Assembly (NCBI RefSeq): GCF_900088535.1
Contig: NZ_LT578417.1
Location: 1,984,001 to 2,048,000, forward strand
From: Cyanobium sp. NIES-981
Lineage (GTDB): Bacteria; Cyanobacteriota; Cyanobacteriia; PCC-6307; Cyanobiaceae
Length of the DNA: 64,000 nt
Direction: 5' to 3'
Position numbers and translations under genes: made by a program. Of this stretch, positions 27,988 to 36,254 are shown in pieces (position 1 is the stretch's first letter; every line of letters begins with the position of its first letter). The notes under the pieces were generated by a model, which was not told where the DNA came from, did not search any database, and saw only the letters and a list, made by a program, of their open reading frames with translations.

Positions 27988-29385
27988 TCAGGCCCTCACC
28001 AGCGGCGGCGGACTCCAGCCGCCGTCGAGCACGGCAGGCCGAGGCCCATACAGCCGCATCGTGACCCCGATCGGACCCTGAGGGCTGGGGAGCCAGTTGG
28101 CCCGTCGGTCCTCACCAGGATCGCTGTGCTGGATGTAAAGATCCAGCGAGCCATCGTCGTTGTAGCGAAGCGGGGAGCGATCCCCGATCGCGTAGCGCTC
28201 CAAGTTGTTGGGAACAGGGAATCCCTCTCCGTCGTACATCGTCAACGACCAGAACGCGTCGGCCGGTGGCAGGGCATCGGCATCGAAGTGCAGGACGTAG
28301 TTGTTGCTGCCGTTGGGAATCACCCCATCCCCATCGCGGTAGGCGACCGGATAGATCGCATCCTCGGGAAGATTGGCCCCGAGACCGATCTTGGCGATCA
28401 CGGCGCGGAACAGATAGTTGGTTCCGTAGACCCCGATGCCGGATCGGGCCATACCCCACCCATTCACAACCGGATTGAGCCGGGGCTCGACCTCCCGGAA
28501 GTGCGCCAGGGCTGCGGCCGGAGCCGCCGCCACAGCTGCCGCGGCATCGGCATCCAACTCGGCGGCAAGGAACGGCTGGCCCGGCTTCACCCCCAGGCGT
28601 GCCATGCGCGCCAGGATGGGCTGGTCGACGAGGTGGGGCGGATGGGTGCCCATCAGCTCGGCCCCGTAGGCGAAGAAGTCTGCCCCGGCCATGGCCAGCA
28701 CCTGATCCAGCGGGGCGGTGCCCATGGCGACACTGGGGTCCAGGGCCGGCGCCGGGGTTTTCGCCGGGCCTGGCCACTGCGACAGTGGCGTGGCGAGGAA
28801 GCCGTCCTGCAGGGCGTTCACACTGGCGTAGTCCGCCGGGCCGTTGGTCTGGGTTCTACCGATGATCCAGCCGATCGGTGTCGGTGCCTCGATGCGCTCG
28901 AGTCCGGCAGGCAGATCACCGCTCCAGCCTGGACCGACAAGCGCGTAGTGACCGGCCTGCGTTCCCGTCGTGCGTGAGCCCACAACCGCGAACACGTCGG
29001 TCCACATGTCGAGCATCGGCAGCATGTAGTACCGGCCCTGCGTGTCCGGCGCCGAGATCACCACGGGTTCAGCGCGGAGATCGAACCAGAGAATCGAATA
29101 GAGGGTGTCGAAGTTGGGGCGGACCACCTCCTTGAAGTTGCCTGGCGGGAAGGACCGCAGATGGGTGAAGAGGTTGGCCGGCCCGAAGCCTGGCTTGGCC
29201 CCTGCCGGTACGTTCGTGGTGACGCGCCGTGTCACGTCCATCAGCGCCAGGGGAAAGAGATAGGTGTAAGCCTCAACGGCGATCTCGGCCAACTCTTCCC
29301 CTTGAGCACCATGCACACTGCCGTTGGCAGTGTCGTTGATGCTGCTGTTGATGTTGATGTTGATGTTGCTGTTGCTGTTGTTCAT
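27988..29385 (-). CDS. DUF1254/DUF1214 domain protein
   Basis: Protein of 465 aa. The DUF1254 part (about 30-160: AYTYLFPLALMDVTRR, FDTLYSILWFDLRAEPVVI, RYYMLPMLDMWTDVF) precedes a DUF1214 part (about 350-460: NGSNNYVLHFDADALPPADAFWSLTMYD, then LYIQHSDPG). Function is unknown in this family. No signal peptide is seen, though relatives are often exported. Instead the N-terminus is an Asn/Ser/Ile run encoded by a trinucleotide-type repeat. It lies on the opposite strand between the second and third DUF3604 genes. Confidence 0.88.
   Translation of the reverse strand: MNNSNSNINININSSINDTANGSVHGAQGEELAEIAVEAYTYLFPLALMDVTRRVTTNVPAGAKPGFGPANLFTHLRSFPPGNFKEVVRPNFDTLYSILWFDLRAEPVVISAPDTQGRYYMLPMLDMWTDVFAVVGSRTTGTQAGHYALVGPGWSGDLPAGLERIEAPTPIGWIIGRTQTNGPADYASVNALQDGFLATPLSQWPGPAKTPAPALDPSVAMGTAPLDQVLAMAGADFFAYGAELMGTHPPHLVDQPILARMARLGVKPGQPFLAAELDADAAAAVAAAPAAALAHFREVEPRLNPVVNGWGMARSGIGVYGTNYLFRAVIAKIGLGANLPEDAIYPVAYRDGDGVIPNGSNNYVLHFDADALPPADAFWSLTMYDGEGFPVPNNLERYAIGDRSPLRYNDDGSLDLYIQHSDPGEDRRANWLPSPQGPIGVTMRLYGPRPAVLDGGWSPPPLVRA
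29334..29385. repeat. Triplet/hexamer microsatellite at the start of the DUF1254 gene
   Basis: On the plus strand the bases run as repeats of GTTGAT and GTTGCT up to the start codon. They encode alternating Asn with Ser or Ile in the first 15 or so residues. Changes in copy number would keep frame. Confidence 0.85.
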
Positions 29386-29799
29386 CTCTCACTCTCACCT
29401 GCATGACCGACCCTCAGACTAATCAGCTCCCATCCCCTTGAGCACACCAACCATCAGGCGCATTACATTGCAACACCAGGCAGCAGAATGTCACAGAAGA
29501 GTCTGTAAAGCAGATCGTGCATCAAAGCCCTCCTCCCAGGACATCCCAGGCCTATAGCTCCCTAGCAGGAATGATCGGGGTCAGTTCCGTTCACGGGGGT
29601 GCTTGCCGATCAGTCCGAGGGAATGGTGTTGCCAGAGCAGGTTCACAAGCCCACGACAGGAACTCAAACCCCAGGAATCCCCTGCATGAAGCGTCGTGCA
29701 CCGCACCGACCCCTGCCGCATGGGGCCTGTGTCCATTACCTGTGACAGATCCCCTCAACCCCTGAGTTCCTTGGCGATTCCCAGCATCCCGCGTCCGCC
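29386..29799. other. 414-bp intergenic region, lower GC
   Basis: Between the divergent DUF1254 and third DUF3604 genes. Base composition is visibly less GC-rich than the flanks. No convincing gene, RNA or repeat was seen. It presumably carries both promoters. A short rightward open frame (29517-29765) has no recognisable features. Confidence 0.5.
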
Positions 29800-31749
29800 A
29801 TGGCTAGGGATGAGAGGAGCGTGACTGCATCCATGGCACGAGTCCCCTCCTGGCGAGCCTCAGCCCTCGGCGCCGTGGTGGGTTTGCTGGCCGTTTCCAC
29901 CGCCTCGGCGCAGATCTCCGACATCCCCTCAACGCCGCCCGGCAACCGCCGTTACTCCCCCTATCCGGCGCAGACCTTTCCCAACCAGGTGCTCTTCGGC
30001 GACACCCACCTGCACACCTCCTATTCGACCGACGCCGGCATGATCGGCAACCGGCTGGGACCCGAGGCGGCCTACCGCTTTGCCCGCGGCGAAACCGTGA
30101 CCTCGAGCACAGGCGTGAAGGCCCGCCTGGCCCGCCCCCTCGACTTTCTGGTGATCGCCGACCATGCCGAGAACCTCGGGCTGGCGCCGGCGATTGCCGC
30201 CTCCAATCCGGAACTCCTGAAGAACCCCTGGGGGCGCATGGAGCACGACCTGGTGCAGAAGGGGGACATTGCGTCGGTGACCAAGGCCTACGACAACTGG
30301 ATGGCCCAGATGGGAGCCCGCACGGACCCCCTCAAGGAGCAGACGGCGCTGGCCCGCACGATGTGGCAGCAGCTCACCGCGGCGGCGGAGCAGTTCAATG
30401 CTCCGGGCCGGTTCACGGCTCTGATCGGTTTCGAGTGGACCTCCAACCCCGACGGAAACAATCTGCACCGCAATGTGGTGTTCCGCGACGGCAAGGCCAG
30501 GGCCGACACGATCGTGCCCTTCTCGCAGTACGACAGCGTGGATCCGGAGGATCTCTGGGCCTGGATGGACACCTACGAACGTCGCAGCGGCGGCCGACTG
30601 CTGGCGATCCCCCACAACGGCAACCTCTCGAACGGCCTGATGTTCGATGACGTGACCCTCACCTCACGCCAGCCGTTCGACCGGGATTACGCCAGCCGCC
30701 GCCAGCGATGGGAACCGCTCTTCGAGGTGACGCAGATGAAGGGCGATGGCGAAACCCATCCCCTCCTCTCCAGCCGCGATGAATTCGCCGACTTCGAGAC
30801 CTGGGACAAGGCCAGCTTCGGCCCCCAGCCCAAGACCACGGCGATGCTGCCGAAGGAGTACGCCCGTCAGGCCTTGCAACGGGGCCTGGCCTATGAGGCG
30901 GCGCTAGGGGTGAATCCGTTCAAGTTCGGCATGATCGGCTCGAGCGATTCCCACACCTCCCTCTCCACCACCCAGGAGAACAACTTCTTCGGCAAAGTGA
31001 CGGTGCTGGAGCCATCCGCCGATCCGATCCGCTTCGAGGAGGTGATCGCCGGCAGACCCGCCCCGAAGGGCCATCAGATCTATGCCCGCCAGACCAGCGC
31101 CTCCGGCCTGGCCGCTGTCTGGGCCCGCGAGAACACCCGCGAGGCGATCTGGGACGCCATGGCCCGCAAGGAGGTGTACGCCACCACCGGCACGCGGATG
31201 CGGGTGAGGGTGTTCGCCGGCTACGGCTTCAGCCGCTCCGATCTCAGCCGCTCCGACTTCGCCGCCCACGGCTATGCCAAGGGGGTGCCCATGGGCGGCG
31301 ACCTGAAGGCCTCACCGGCCGGCAAGGCGCCCACGCTGCTGGTGGTGGCGCTGCGGGATCCCGATGGGGCCAATCTCGATCGCCTCCAGATCGTGAAGGG
31401 CTGGCTCGATGCCTCCGGCACGCCCAAGGAGCAGGTGTTCGACGCGGCCTGGTCCGGAAGCCGCAAGCCTGGGCCCGGCGGCAAGCTGCCGCCGGTGGGC
31501 AACACCGTGAACGTGAAGGAGGCGAGCTACAGCAATGCCATCGGGGCGCCCTACCTCGCCACCGCCTGGACGGATCCGGCCTTTGATCCGAAGCAGAAGG
31601 CCTTCTACTACGTGCGGGTGCTCGAGATTCCCACCCCCCGCTGGACCACCTACGACGCCAGGTTCTTCGGTGTGGCGCTGCCCAAGGATGTGCCCGCCAG
31701 CCTGCAGGAGCGGGCCTACACCTCGCCGATCTGGTATTCCCCCAGCTGA
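29800..31749 (+). CDS. Exported DUF3604 protein 3 (PHP-like metallohydrolase candidate)
   Basis: Third DUF3604 paralogue, 649 aa. A signal peptide is clear (about 12-38, MARVPSWRASALGAVVGLLA then STASAQ). Metal-ligand-like motifs are His70-x-His72 (GDTHLHTSYS), the ADHAEN motif, IPHNGN, and DSH in GSSDSHTS. Start options are ATG 29800, GTG 29821 and ATG 29833; an AGGAG at 29815-29819 fits none perfectly, and ATG 29833 gives the tidiest signal peptide. Its stop overlaps the start of the PpiC-like gene (TGATG). This ties the enzyme to a foldase and HupE-type membrane proteins. Confidence 0.87.
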   Translation: MARDERSVTASMARVPSWRASALGAVVGLLAVSTASAQISDIPSTPPGNRRYSPYPAQTFPNQVLFGDTHLHTSYSTDAGMIGNRLGPEAAYRFARGETVTSSTGVKARLARPLDFLVIADHAENLGLAPAIAASNPELLKNPWGRMEHDLVQKGDIASVTKAYDNWMAQMGARTDPLKEQTALARTMWQQLTAAAEQFNAPGRFTALIGFEWTSNPDGNNLHRNVVFRDGKARADTIVPFSQYDSVDPEDLWAWMDTYERRSGGRLLAIPHNGNLSNGLMFDDVTLTSRQPFDRDYASRRQRWEPLFEVTQMKGDGETHPLLSSRDEFADFETWDKASFGPQPKTTAMLPKEYARQALQRGLAYEAALGVNPFKFGMIGSSDSHTSLSTTQENNFFGKVTVLEPSADPIRFEEVIAGRPAPKGHQIYARQTSASGLAAVWARENTREAIWDAMARKEVYATTGTRMRVRVFAGYGFSRSDLSRSDFAAHGYAKGVPMGGDLKASPAGKAPTLLVVALRDPDGANLDRLQIVKGWLDASGTPKEQVFDAAWSGSRKPGPGGKLPPVGNTVNVKEASYSNAIGAPYLATAWTDPAFDPKQKAFYYVRVLEIPTPRWTTYDARFFGVALPKDVPASLQERAYTSPIWYSPS

Positions 31750-32705
31750 TGACCAGCACCAGCGGAGACCAGACCCCACTCCAGGGGCGGCTGCAGGATC
31801 TGCGCCGGCGCCTCGGCCGCTCGACAGGCCAGCTGCCCGATCCCGTGCGCAGGGCCGCGCGGGAGCCGCTCGTGCGGTTCCTGGCGCTCGGCGGGGCGAT
31901 CTTCCTGCTCCATGGCCTGATGCGTCCGCCGGGCGCGGCGCCGGGGGGCGAGCTCGTGGTGAGCGAGGCCCGGGCCGGGGCCCTGGCCGCCGCCTTCACC
32001 CGCACCTGGCAGCGCCCCCCCAGCCGCAGCGAGCTGGAGGCACTGATCGAGGATCACATCCGCACCGAGGTGCTGGTGCGGGAAGCCCAGGCCCTCGGCC
32101 TCGACCGCGACGACACGATCATCCGCCGCCGGCTGCGGCAGAAGATGGAGTTCTTCGCCGACGACCAGACCTCCCAGGGCCAGCCGAGCGACCAGGAGCT
32201 GCGGGCGTTCCTGAAGGCCCATCCGGAGCGGTTCCGCATCGAGCCCCAGATCGGCTTCCGTCAGATCTTCCTGGATCCGCAGAGGCGCGGTGAGGGCCTG
32301 GCCGCCGACGCCCAGCGGCTCCTGGAGCGCCTGAATGGGCCGGAGCCGCCAGCGGATGGGGCCTCCCTCGGCGATCCCCTGCTGCTCCAGCCCACGCAGG
32401 TGACAGCCATGCCGAAGGGCGAGGTGGCCGGCCTGTTCGGCACCGACTTCGCCGACGCCCTGGTGAAGCAGGCCCGGGGCCGCTGGGTGGGGCCGATTCC
32501 GTCGGGCTATGGCCAGCATCTGGTGAGGGTGGACACGCTGGAGCCCGGCGCGCTGCCGCCGCTCGAGCAGATCCGGCAGCAGGTGGAGCGGGAGTGGCGG
32601 GCCGCCCGCAGCCAGGAACGGCAGCAGGCCCTCTACCGCCAGCTTCTCGGCAAATACCGGGTGTCGCGGCCCGAGCTTCCGGGCGCCGGCCCCCAGGCGC
32701 CATGA
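31749..32705 (+). CDS. PpiC/SurA-like peptidylprolyl isomerase, membrane-anchored
   Basis: Protein of 318 aa. One transmembrane segment near residues 41-57 (LVRFLALGGAIFLLHGLM) would anchor a periplasmic part. An N-terminal chaperone-like helical region follows (SELEALIEDHIRTEVLVREAQALGLDRDDTIIRRRLRQKMEF), as in SurA/PpiD. A parvulin-like region comes next (about 165-275; IGFRQIFLDP ... GPIPSGYGQHLVRVD). Catalytic parvulin residues are not clear, so it may work mainly as a chaperone. It overlaps the DUF3604 gene upstream (TGATG) and the HupE-like gene downstream (ATGA), suggesting it folds the exported DUF3604 products. Confidence 0.82.
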   Translation: MTSTSGDQTPLQGRLQDLRRRLGRSTGQLPDPVRRAAREPLVRFLALGGAIFLLHGLMRPPGAAPGGELVVSEARAGALAAAFTRTWQRPPSRSELEALIEDHIRTEVLVREAQALGLDRDDTIIRRRLRQKMEFFADDQTSQGQPSDQELRAFLKAHPERFRIEPQIGFRQIFLDPQRRGEGLAADAQRLLERLNGPEPPADGASLGDPLLLQPTQVTAMPKGEVAGLFGTDFADALVKQARGRWVGPIPSGYGQHLVRVDTLEPGALPPLEQIRQQVEREWRAARSQERQQALYRQLLGKYRVSRPELPGAGPQAP

Positions 32706-33724
32706 GGCGCCTCCGAGCCGTCCTGGCGGCCGTGCTGTGCGGCCTGGCCCTGGTGCTCCCCCAGGCCCTGCACGCCCATGAACTGCTGCCGGGCTACCTG
32801 GAGCTCACCGAGCAGACCTCCGGCAACGGCTCCGCCAGCTATGCGGTGCTCTGGAAGCTGCCGCTGCAGCAGGGCGTGCAGCTGCCGATCGCACCCCGCT
32901 TCCCCGAGGGCTGCCGCCAGCAGGGGCAGCTGGGCAGCGAACGGCAGGCCACGGCCTGGATCTACCGCTCCACCCTCACCTGCTCCCCGCCGTTGGTGGG
33001 GCAGCCCCTGGCCGTCGATGGCCTCGAGGCGGTGGACACCGATGTGCTGGTGCGCTTCCAGCCCCTCGGCGCCGAGCTGGAGACCCACCTGCTCAAAGCC
33101 GAGCAGCCCTCGGTGGTGCTCGGTGCCCGCGACGGTGGTCCCCGCGGCGCCCTCGCCTACCTGCGGCTCGGCATCGAACACATCCTGCTGGGGGTCGACC
33201 ACCTGCTCTTCGTGCTCGGTCTGCTGCTGATCGTGCAGGACGGCTGGACGCTACTGAAAACCGTGCTGGCCTTCACCATCGCGAACAGCCTCACGCTCAC
33301 GGCCGCGGCGCTCGGTGTCGTGAGGGTGCCGGGCCCGCCGCTGAATGTGGCCATCGCGCTCTCGATCCTGTTCATGGGGCTGGAGATCGCCAGATCGTGG
33401 CGCGGTGAAACGAGCTTCACGATCCGCCGGCCCTGGGTGATCGCCTTCGTCTTCGGGCTGCTGCACGGCTTCGGCTATGCCAGCGGCCTCTCGGTGCTGG
33501 GCCTGCCCCGCGGCGAGCTGATGGTGGCGCTGCTGATGTTCAACATCGGCATCGAGATCGGCCAGGACCTCTTCGTGCTGCTGGTGCTGGCCCTGAAGCG
33601 CGCGTTCACGCAGCTCGCCATTCCCTTCCCCCTCTGGGCGCGCCATCTGCCGGGCACGGCCGTGGGCACCGCCGGGGCCTACTGGACGCTGAAATACACC
33701 TCAGGGCTGCTGTTCCCATTCTGA
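32702..33724 (+). CDS. HupE/UreJ-2 type membrane protein with extracytoplasmic domain
   Basis: Protein of 340 aa. A signal peptide (about 1-25, ending LHAHE) is followed by an exported beta-rich domain (about 26-145). A HupE/UreJ-2 membrane domain follows, starting with LGIEHILLGVDHLLFVLGLLLI, the H-x(4)-G-x-DH motif of this family. About six transmembrane segments are seen, with FGLLHGFGYASGL in the middle. HupE/UreJ proteins are linked to nickel or other metal uptake for metalloenzymes. The metal here is unknown. Its start overlaps the PpiC-like gene by 4 nt. Confidence 0.85.
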   Translation: MRRLRAVLAAVLCGLALVLPQALHAHELLPGYLELTEQTSGNGSASYAVLWKLPLQQGVQLPIAPRFPEGCRQQGQLGSERQATAWIYRSTLTCSPPLVGQPLAVDGLEAVDTDVLVRFQPLGAELETHLLKAEQPSVVLGARDGGPRGALAYLRLGIEHILLGVDHLLFVLGLLLIVQDGWTLLKTVLAFTIANSLTLTAAALGVVRVPGPPLNVAIALSILFMGLEIARSWRGETSFTIRRPWVIAFVFGLLHGFGYASGLSVLGLPRGELMVALLMFNIGIEIGQDLFVLLVLALKRAFTQLAIPFPLWARHLPGTAVGTAGAYWTLKYTSGLLFPF

Positions 33725-33727
33725 GCC

Positions 33728-34357
33728 ATGCCCCCGATCCCCCCTCGCTCCCTGCGTCGCCGCTCCTTCCTCACCGCCGCGGTGCCCTGGCTGGTGCTGG
33801 CCATGGCCCTGCTGCCCCAGGCCGCCCAAGCCCATGTGGAAGGGGGCCAGGCCAGCGGCCTTGCCGCCGGGCTGCTCCACCCCCTGTCGGGGCCCGATCA
33901 CATGGTGGCGATGGTGGCGGTGGGGCTCTGGGGGGCCGTGCTGGGCCCGCCGGCGATCTGGGTGCTGCCGGTGGCCTTCCCGCTGGTGATGGCCTTCGGA
34001 GGCCTGCTCGGTCTGCTGGGCGTGCCCGTGCCCGCTGTGGAGGTGGGCATCGCCGTGTCCGGGGTGGTGATGGGGCTGATGGTGCTGCTGGAGCAGCGGC
34101 CGCCGCTCTGGCTCGCCGCCACGATCGTGGCGGTGTTCGCGGTGTTCCACGGCCACGCCCATGGCACCGAGCTGCCGGCTGGCGGCAATGCCCTGCTCTA
34201 CAGCCTGGGATTCGTGGTGGCCACGGGGCTGCTCCACCTGCTCGGCATCCTGCTGGGGGAACTGCGCCGCTGGCCAGGGGGGCGGCGCCTGGTGCAGGCC
34301 GCCGGCGCCGGCGTGGCCCTCACCGGCCTGATGTTTCTGGTGCGGGCGGTGGCATGA
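33728..34357 (+). CDS. hupE: HupE/UreJ family metal permease
   Basis: Compact HupE/UreJ protein of 209 aa with a signal peptide (residues about 10-37, ending QAAQAHVEG) and about six transmembrane segments. The family metal motif is HPLSGPDHMVAMVAVGLWG, and a His-rich loop FHGHAHGTE follows in segment four. Characterised relatives support nickel uptake for hydrogenase or urease. No hydrogenase or urease gene is present in the window, so the client enzyme may be a neighbour such as the DUF3604 protein. It lies 3 bp after the HupE-2-like gene. Confidence 0.88.
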   Translation: MPPIPPRSLRRRSFLTAAVPWLVLAMALLPQAAQAHVEGGQASGLAAGLLHPLSGPDHMVAMVAVGLWGAVLGPPAIWVLPVAFPLVMAFGGLLGLLGVPVPAVEVGIAVSGVVMGLMVLLEQRPPLWLAATIVAVFAVFHGHAHGTELPAGGNALLYSLGFVVATGLLHLLGILLGELRRWPGGRRLVQAAGAGVALTGLMFLVRAVA

Positions 34358-35004
34358 GCAGCGTGGGGAGGGCCGCACGGGCCGGGCTCCGGCGGGGCCT
34401 GATCGCCACACGGCTGCTGGCCGCGCTGGTGGCCGCCCCGCTGGCCGCGCTGCTGCTTGCGCCTGCGCCGGCGCAGGCGCACCTGGCGGAGACCGGTTTC
34501 GGCGGCTATTACGACGGGCTGGCGCATCTGGTGCTCACCCCGGCCGATCTGCTGCTGGTGCTGGCCCTGGGCCTGTGGGCCGTGCAGCAGGGGCCCGCGG
34601 CCTGCCGGTGGGCGCTGGCCGTGGTGCCCGGGGCCTGGCTCCTGGGGGGATGGATCGGCCTGGGGCTGCCGGAAACGGGCGACATGGCGCTGGTGGCCAA
34701 CCTGGGCTTCATGGTCTGCGGGCTGCTGGTGGCCCTGCGGGTGCGCCTGCACCCGCAGGGGTGGCTGGGCGTGGCGGGCGTCCTGAGCCTGCTGCAGGGC
34801 AGCACCAACGGCGCCACGATGAGCCACGGCGGGGGCCTGCTCGCCCTGGCCGGCGCGGCGTCCGGGGTGGCCGTGATCCTGGCGCTGCTCTGCGGCCAGC
34901 TGCTCACGATCCAGCGCCCCTGGCTGGCGATCGGCCAACGGGTGCTCGGCAGCTGGATCGCGGCGGCCGGGATGCTGATGCTGGGCTGGGCGGCCCGGGG
35001 CTAA
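34354..35004 (+). CDS. HupE-like membrane protein, divergent
   Basis: Protein of 216 aa with an Ala-rich signal peptide ending QAHLAE and about six hydrophobic segments. It resembles HupE in layout: a His just after the signal cleavage site, then YYDGLAHLVLTPADLLLVLALGLWAVQQG. The usual P-x-DH metal motif is degraded to TPADL. A late GATMSHGGG may take its place. It may be a non-transporting partner of the preceding HupE. The ATG overlaps the hupE stop (ATGA), and the 3' end overlaps the convergent cca gene by 4 nt. Confidence 0.75.
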   Translation: MSSVGRAARAGLRRGLIATRLLAALVAAPLAALLLAPAPAQAHLAETGFGGYYDGLAHLVLTPADLLLVLALGLWAVQQGPAACRWALAVVPGAWLLGGWIGLGLPETGDMALVANLGFMVCGLLVALRVRLHPQGWLGVAGVLSLLQGSTNGATMSHGGGLLALAGAASGVAVILALLCGQLLTIQRPWLAIGQRVLGSWIAAAGMLMLGWAARG

Positions 35005-36245
35005 GGGCGCTCCTGCCCCAGCCGCACCTCCCGCAGGCGCCGCAGCTCTGCCCCCAGGGCCGGACCGGGCCGCACCCCCCGGGCGATCAGGTCGGCCGCC
35101 GCCTCCGGGGCCTGCAGGTGGCGCCAGCGCAGCCACCAGCGCAGCAGCGGCCGGCGCGGACCGCTGCCGGTGATCAGGGCCAGCAGCACCGCTTCCGGCG
35201 AACCACCCGGGGCCTCCAGGGCTCCGCACCAGGCCGCCACTGAGGGGGGCTCGGCATCGTTCCCGGCCCCGGCCTTCAGGCCAGCCAGCCGGTCCCGCAG
35301 CTCCAGCCACTGGGCCAGCAGGCGGTGCTGGCGATGGGGCAGCTGCAGCCGCTCCGCCAGGGCGAGGGGATCGGCGGCTCCCGCCACCAGGGCCACCAGC
35401 AGGGGCAGGCCGGACCGCTGGGCCCAGCGCAGGCGGCGGCGCCAGTGGCGATCAGCCTGAAGGCGGGCATCCAGCAGGGCCAGGCCGCCCCACTCCTGCA
35501 GGATCGCCAGCGCCACCGGCCAGGGCTCCCGCAACAGCAGCAGCTCGAACTCCATCCGCAGCCGGGTGCCCAGGGCCGCCGGCGCCTGGCCCGGCCGCTC
35601 GCCGGAGTGCCAGGCCCAGGGCCAGGCTGCCAGGGTGCGGCGGGCCTGCTCGCGGCTGCCGGGCTCCAGCCGGAAGCCGAGCCGGGCCGCGTAGCGGGCA
35701 CCGCGCACCAGGCGGCTGGGATCGTCGCGCAGGCTGTGGGGATGCAGCAGCCGCAGCTCCCGCCGCTGCAGGTCGGCCTGGCCGCCGTGGGGATCGAGCA
35801 GCTCGCCACTGGCCAGATCCAGGGCGATGGCATTGATGGTGAAGTCGCGGCGGGCCAGATCATCCGCGAGAACGCCCGGCACCACCTTCGGGTTCTCGCC
35901 CGGCTGCGGATAGGTCTCGCGGCGGGCGGTGGCCACATCCAGCAGCACCGTCTGCCCGTCGATCCGCAGCTCCACCTCCACGGTGCCGTAGGCCCCGTGC
36001 TCCTGGGCGCTCCGCAGCGACCCCGGTGGCAGCAGCGCCTCCAGCCGTCGCACCAGGGCGATGGCGGAGTCATCCGCCACCAGATCCAGATCGGGCACCC
36101 CGCGCCAGGGATCGTTGTGCACCCGGTGCAGCAGCAGATCGCGCACGGCCCCGCCCACCAGGGCCAGCCGCTGGGCCGGGCCGCCAGCGCGCGCCGCCGC
36201 CACCAGGGCGGCCGAGAGGGCCGGGGGAACGCCGGGAACGTCCAA
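35001..36245 (-). CDS. cca: CCA tRNA nucleotidyltransferase / poly(A) polymerase family
   Basis: Class II nucleotidyltransferase of 414 aa that adds or repairs the 3' CCA of tRNAs, or only part of it when paired with a second enzyme. The head domain shows LVGGAVRDLLL and the catalytic PDLDLVADD (DxD). RRDFTINAIALDL and RDDPSRLVRGARYAARLGF follow, then the helical body. In some bacteria CC-adding and A-adding enzymes are separate; which this is cannot be decided by eye. It lies 9 bp downstream of the pcrA-like gene on the same strand. Confidence 0.9.
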   Translation of the reverse strand: MDVPGVPPALSAALVAAARAGGPAQRLALVGGAVRDLLLHRVHNDPWRGVPDLDLVADDSAIALVRRLEALLPPGSLRSAQEHGAYGTVEVELRIDGQTVLLDVATARRETYPQPGENPKVVPGVLADDLARRDFTINAIALDLASGELLDPHGGQADLQRRELRLLHPHSLRDDPSRLVRGARYAARLGFRLEPGSREQARRTLAAWPWAWHSGERPGQAPAALGTRLRMEFELLLLREPWPVALAILQEWGGLALLDARLQADRHWRRRLRWAQRSGLPLLVALVAGAADPLALAERLQLPHRQHRLLAQWLELRDRLAGLKAGAGNDAEPPSVAAWCGALEAPGGSPEAVLLALITGSGPRRPLLRWWLRWRHLQAPEAAADLIARGVRPGPALGAELRRLREVRLGQERP

Positions 36246-36254
36246 GCCGCCGCC

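Noticed and set aside
29517-29765. 82-codon open frame upstream of the third DUF3604 gene
   Set aside because: No homology-like features, and composition is that of non-coding DNA.
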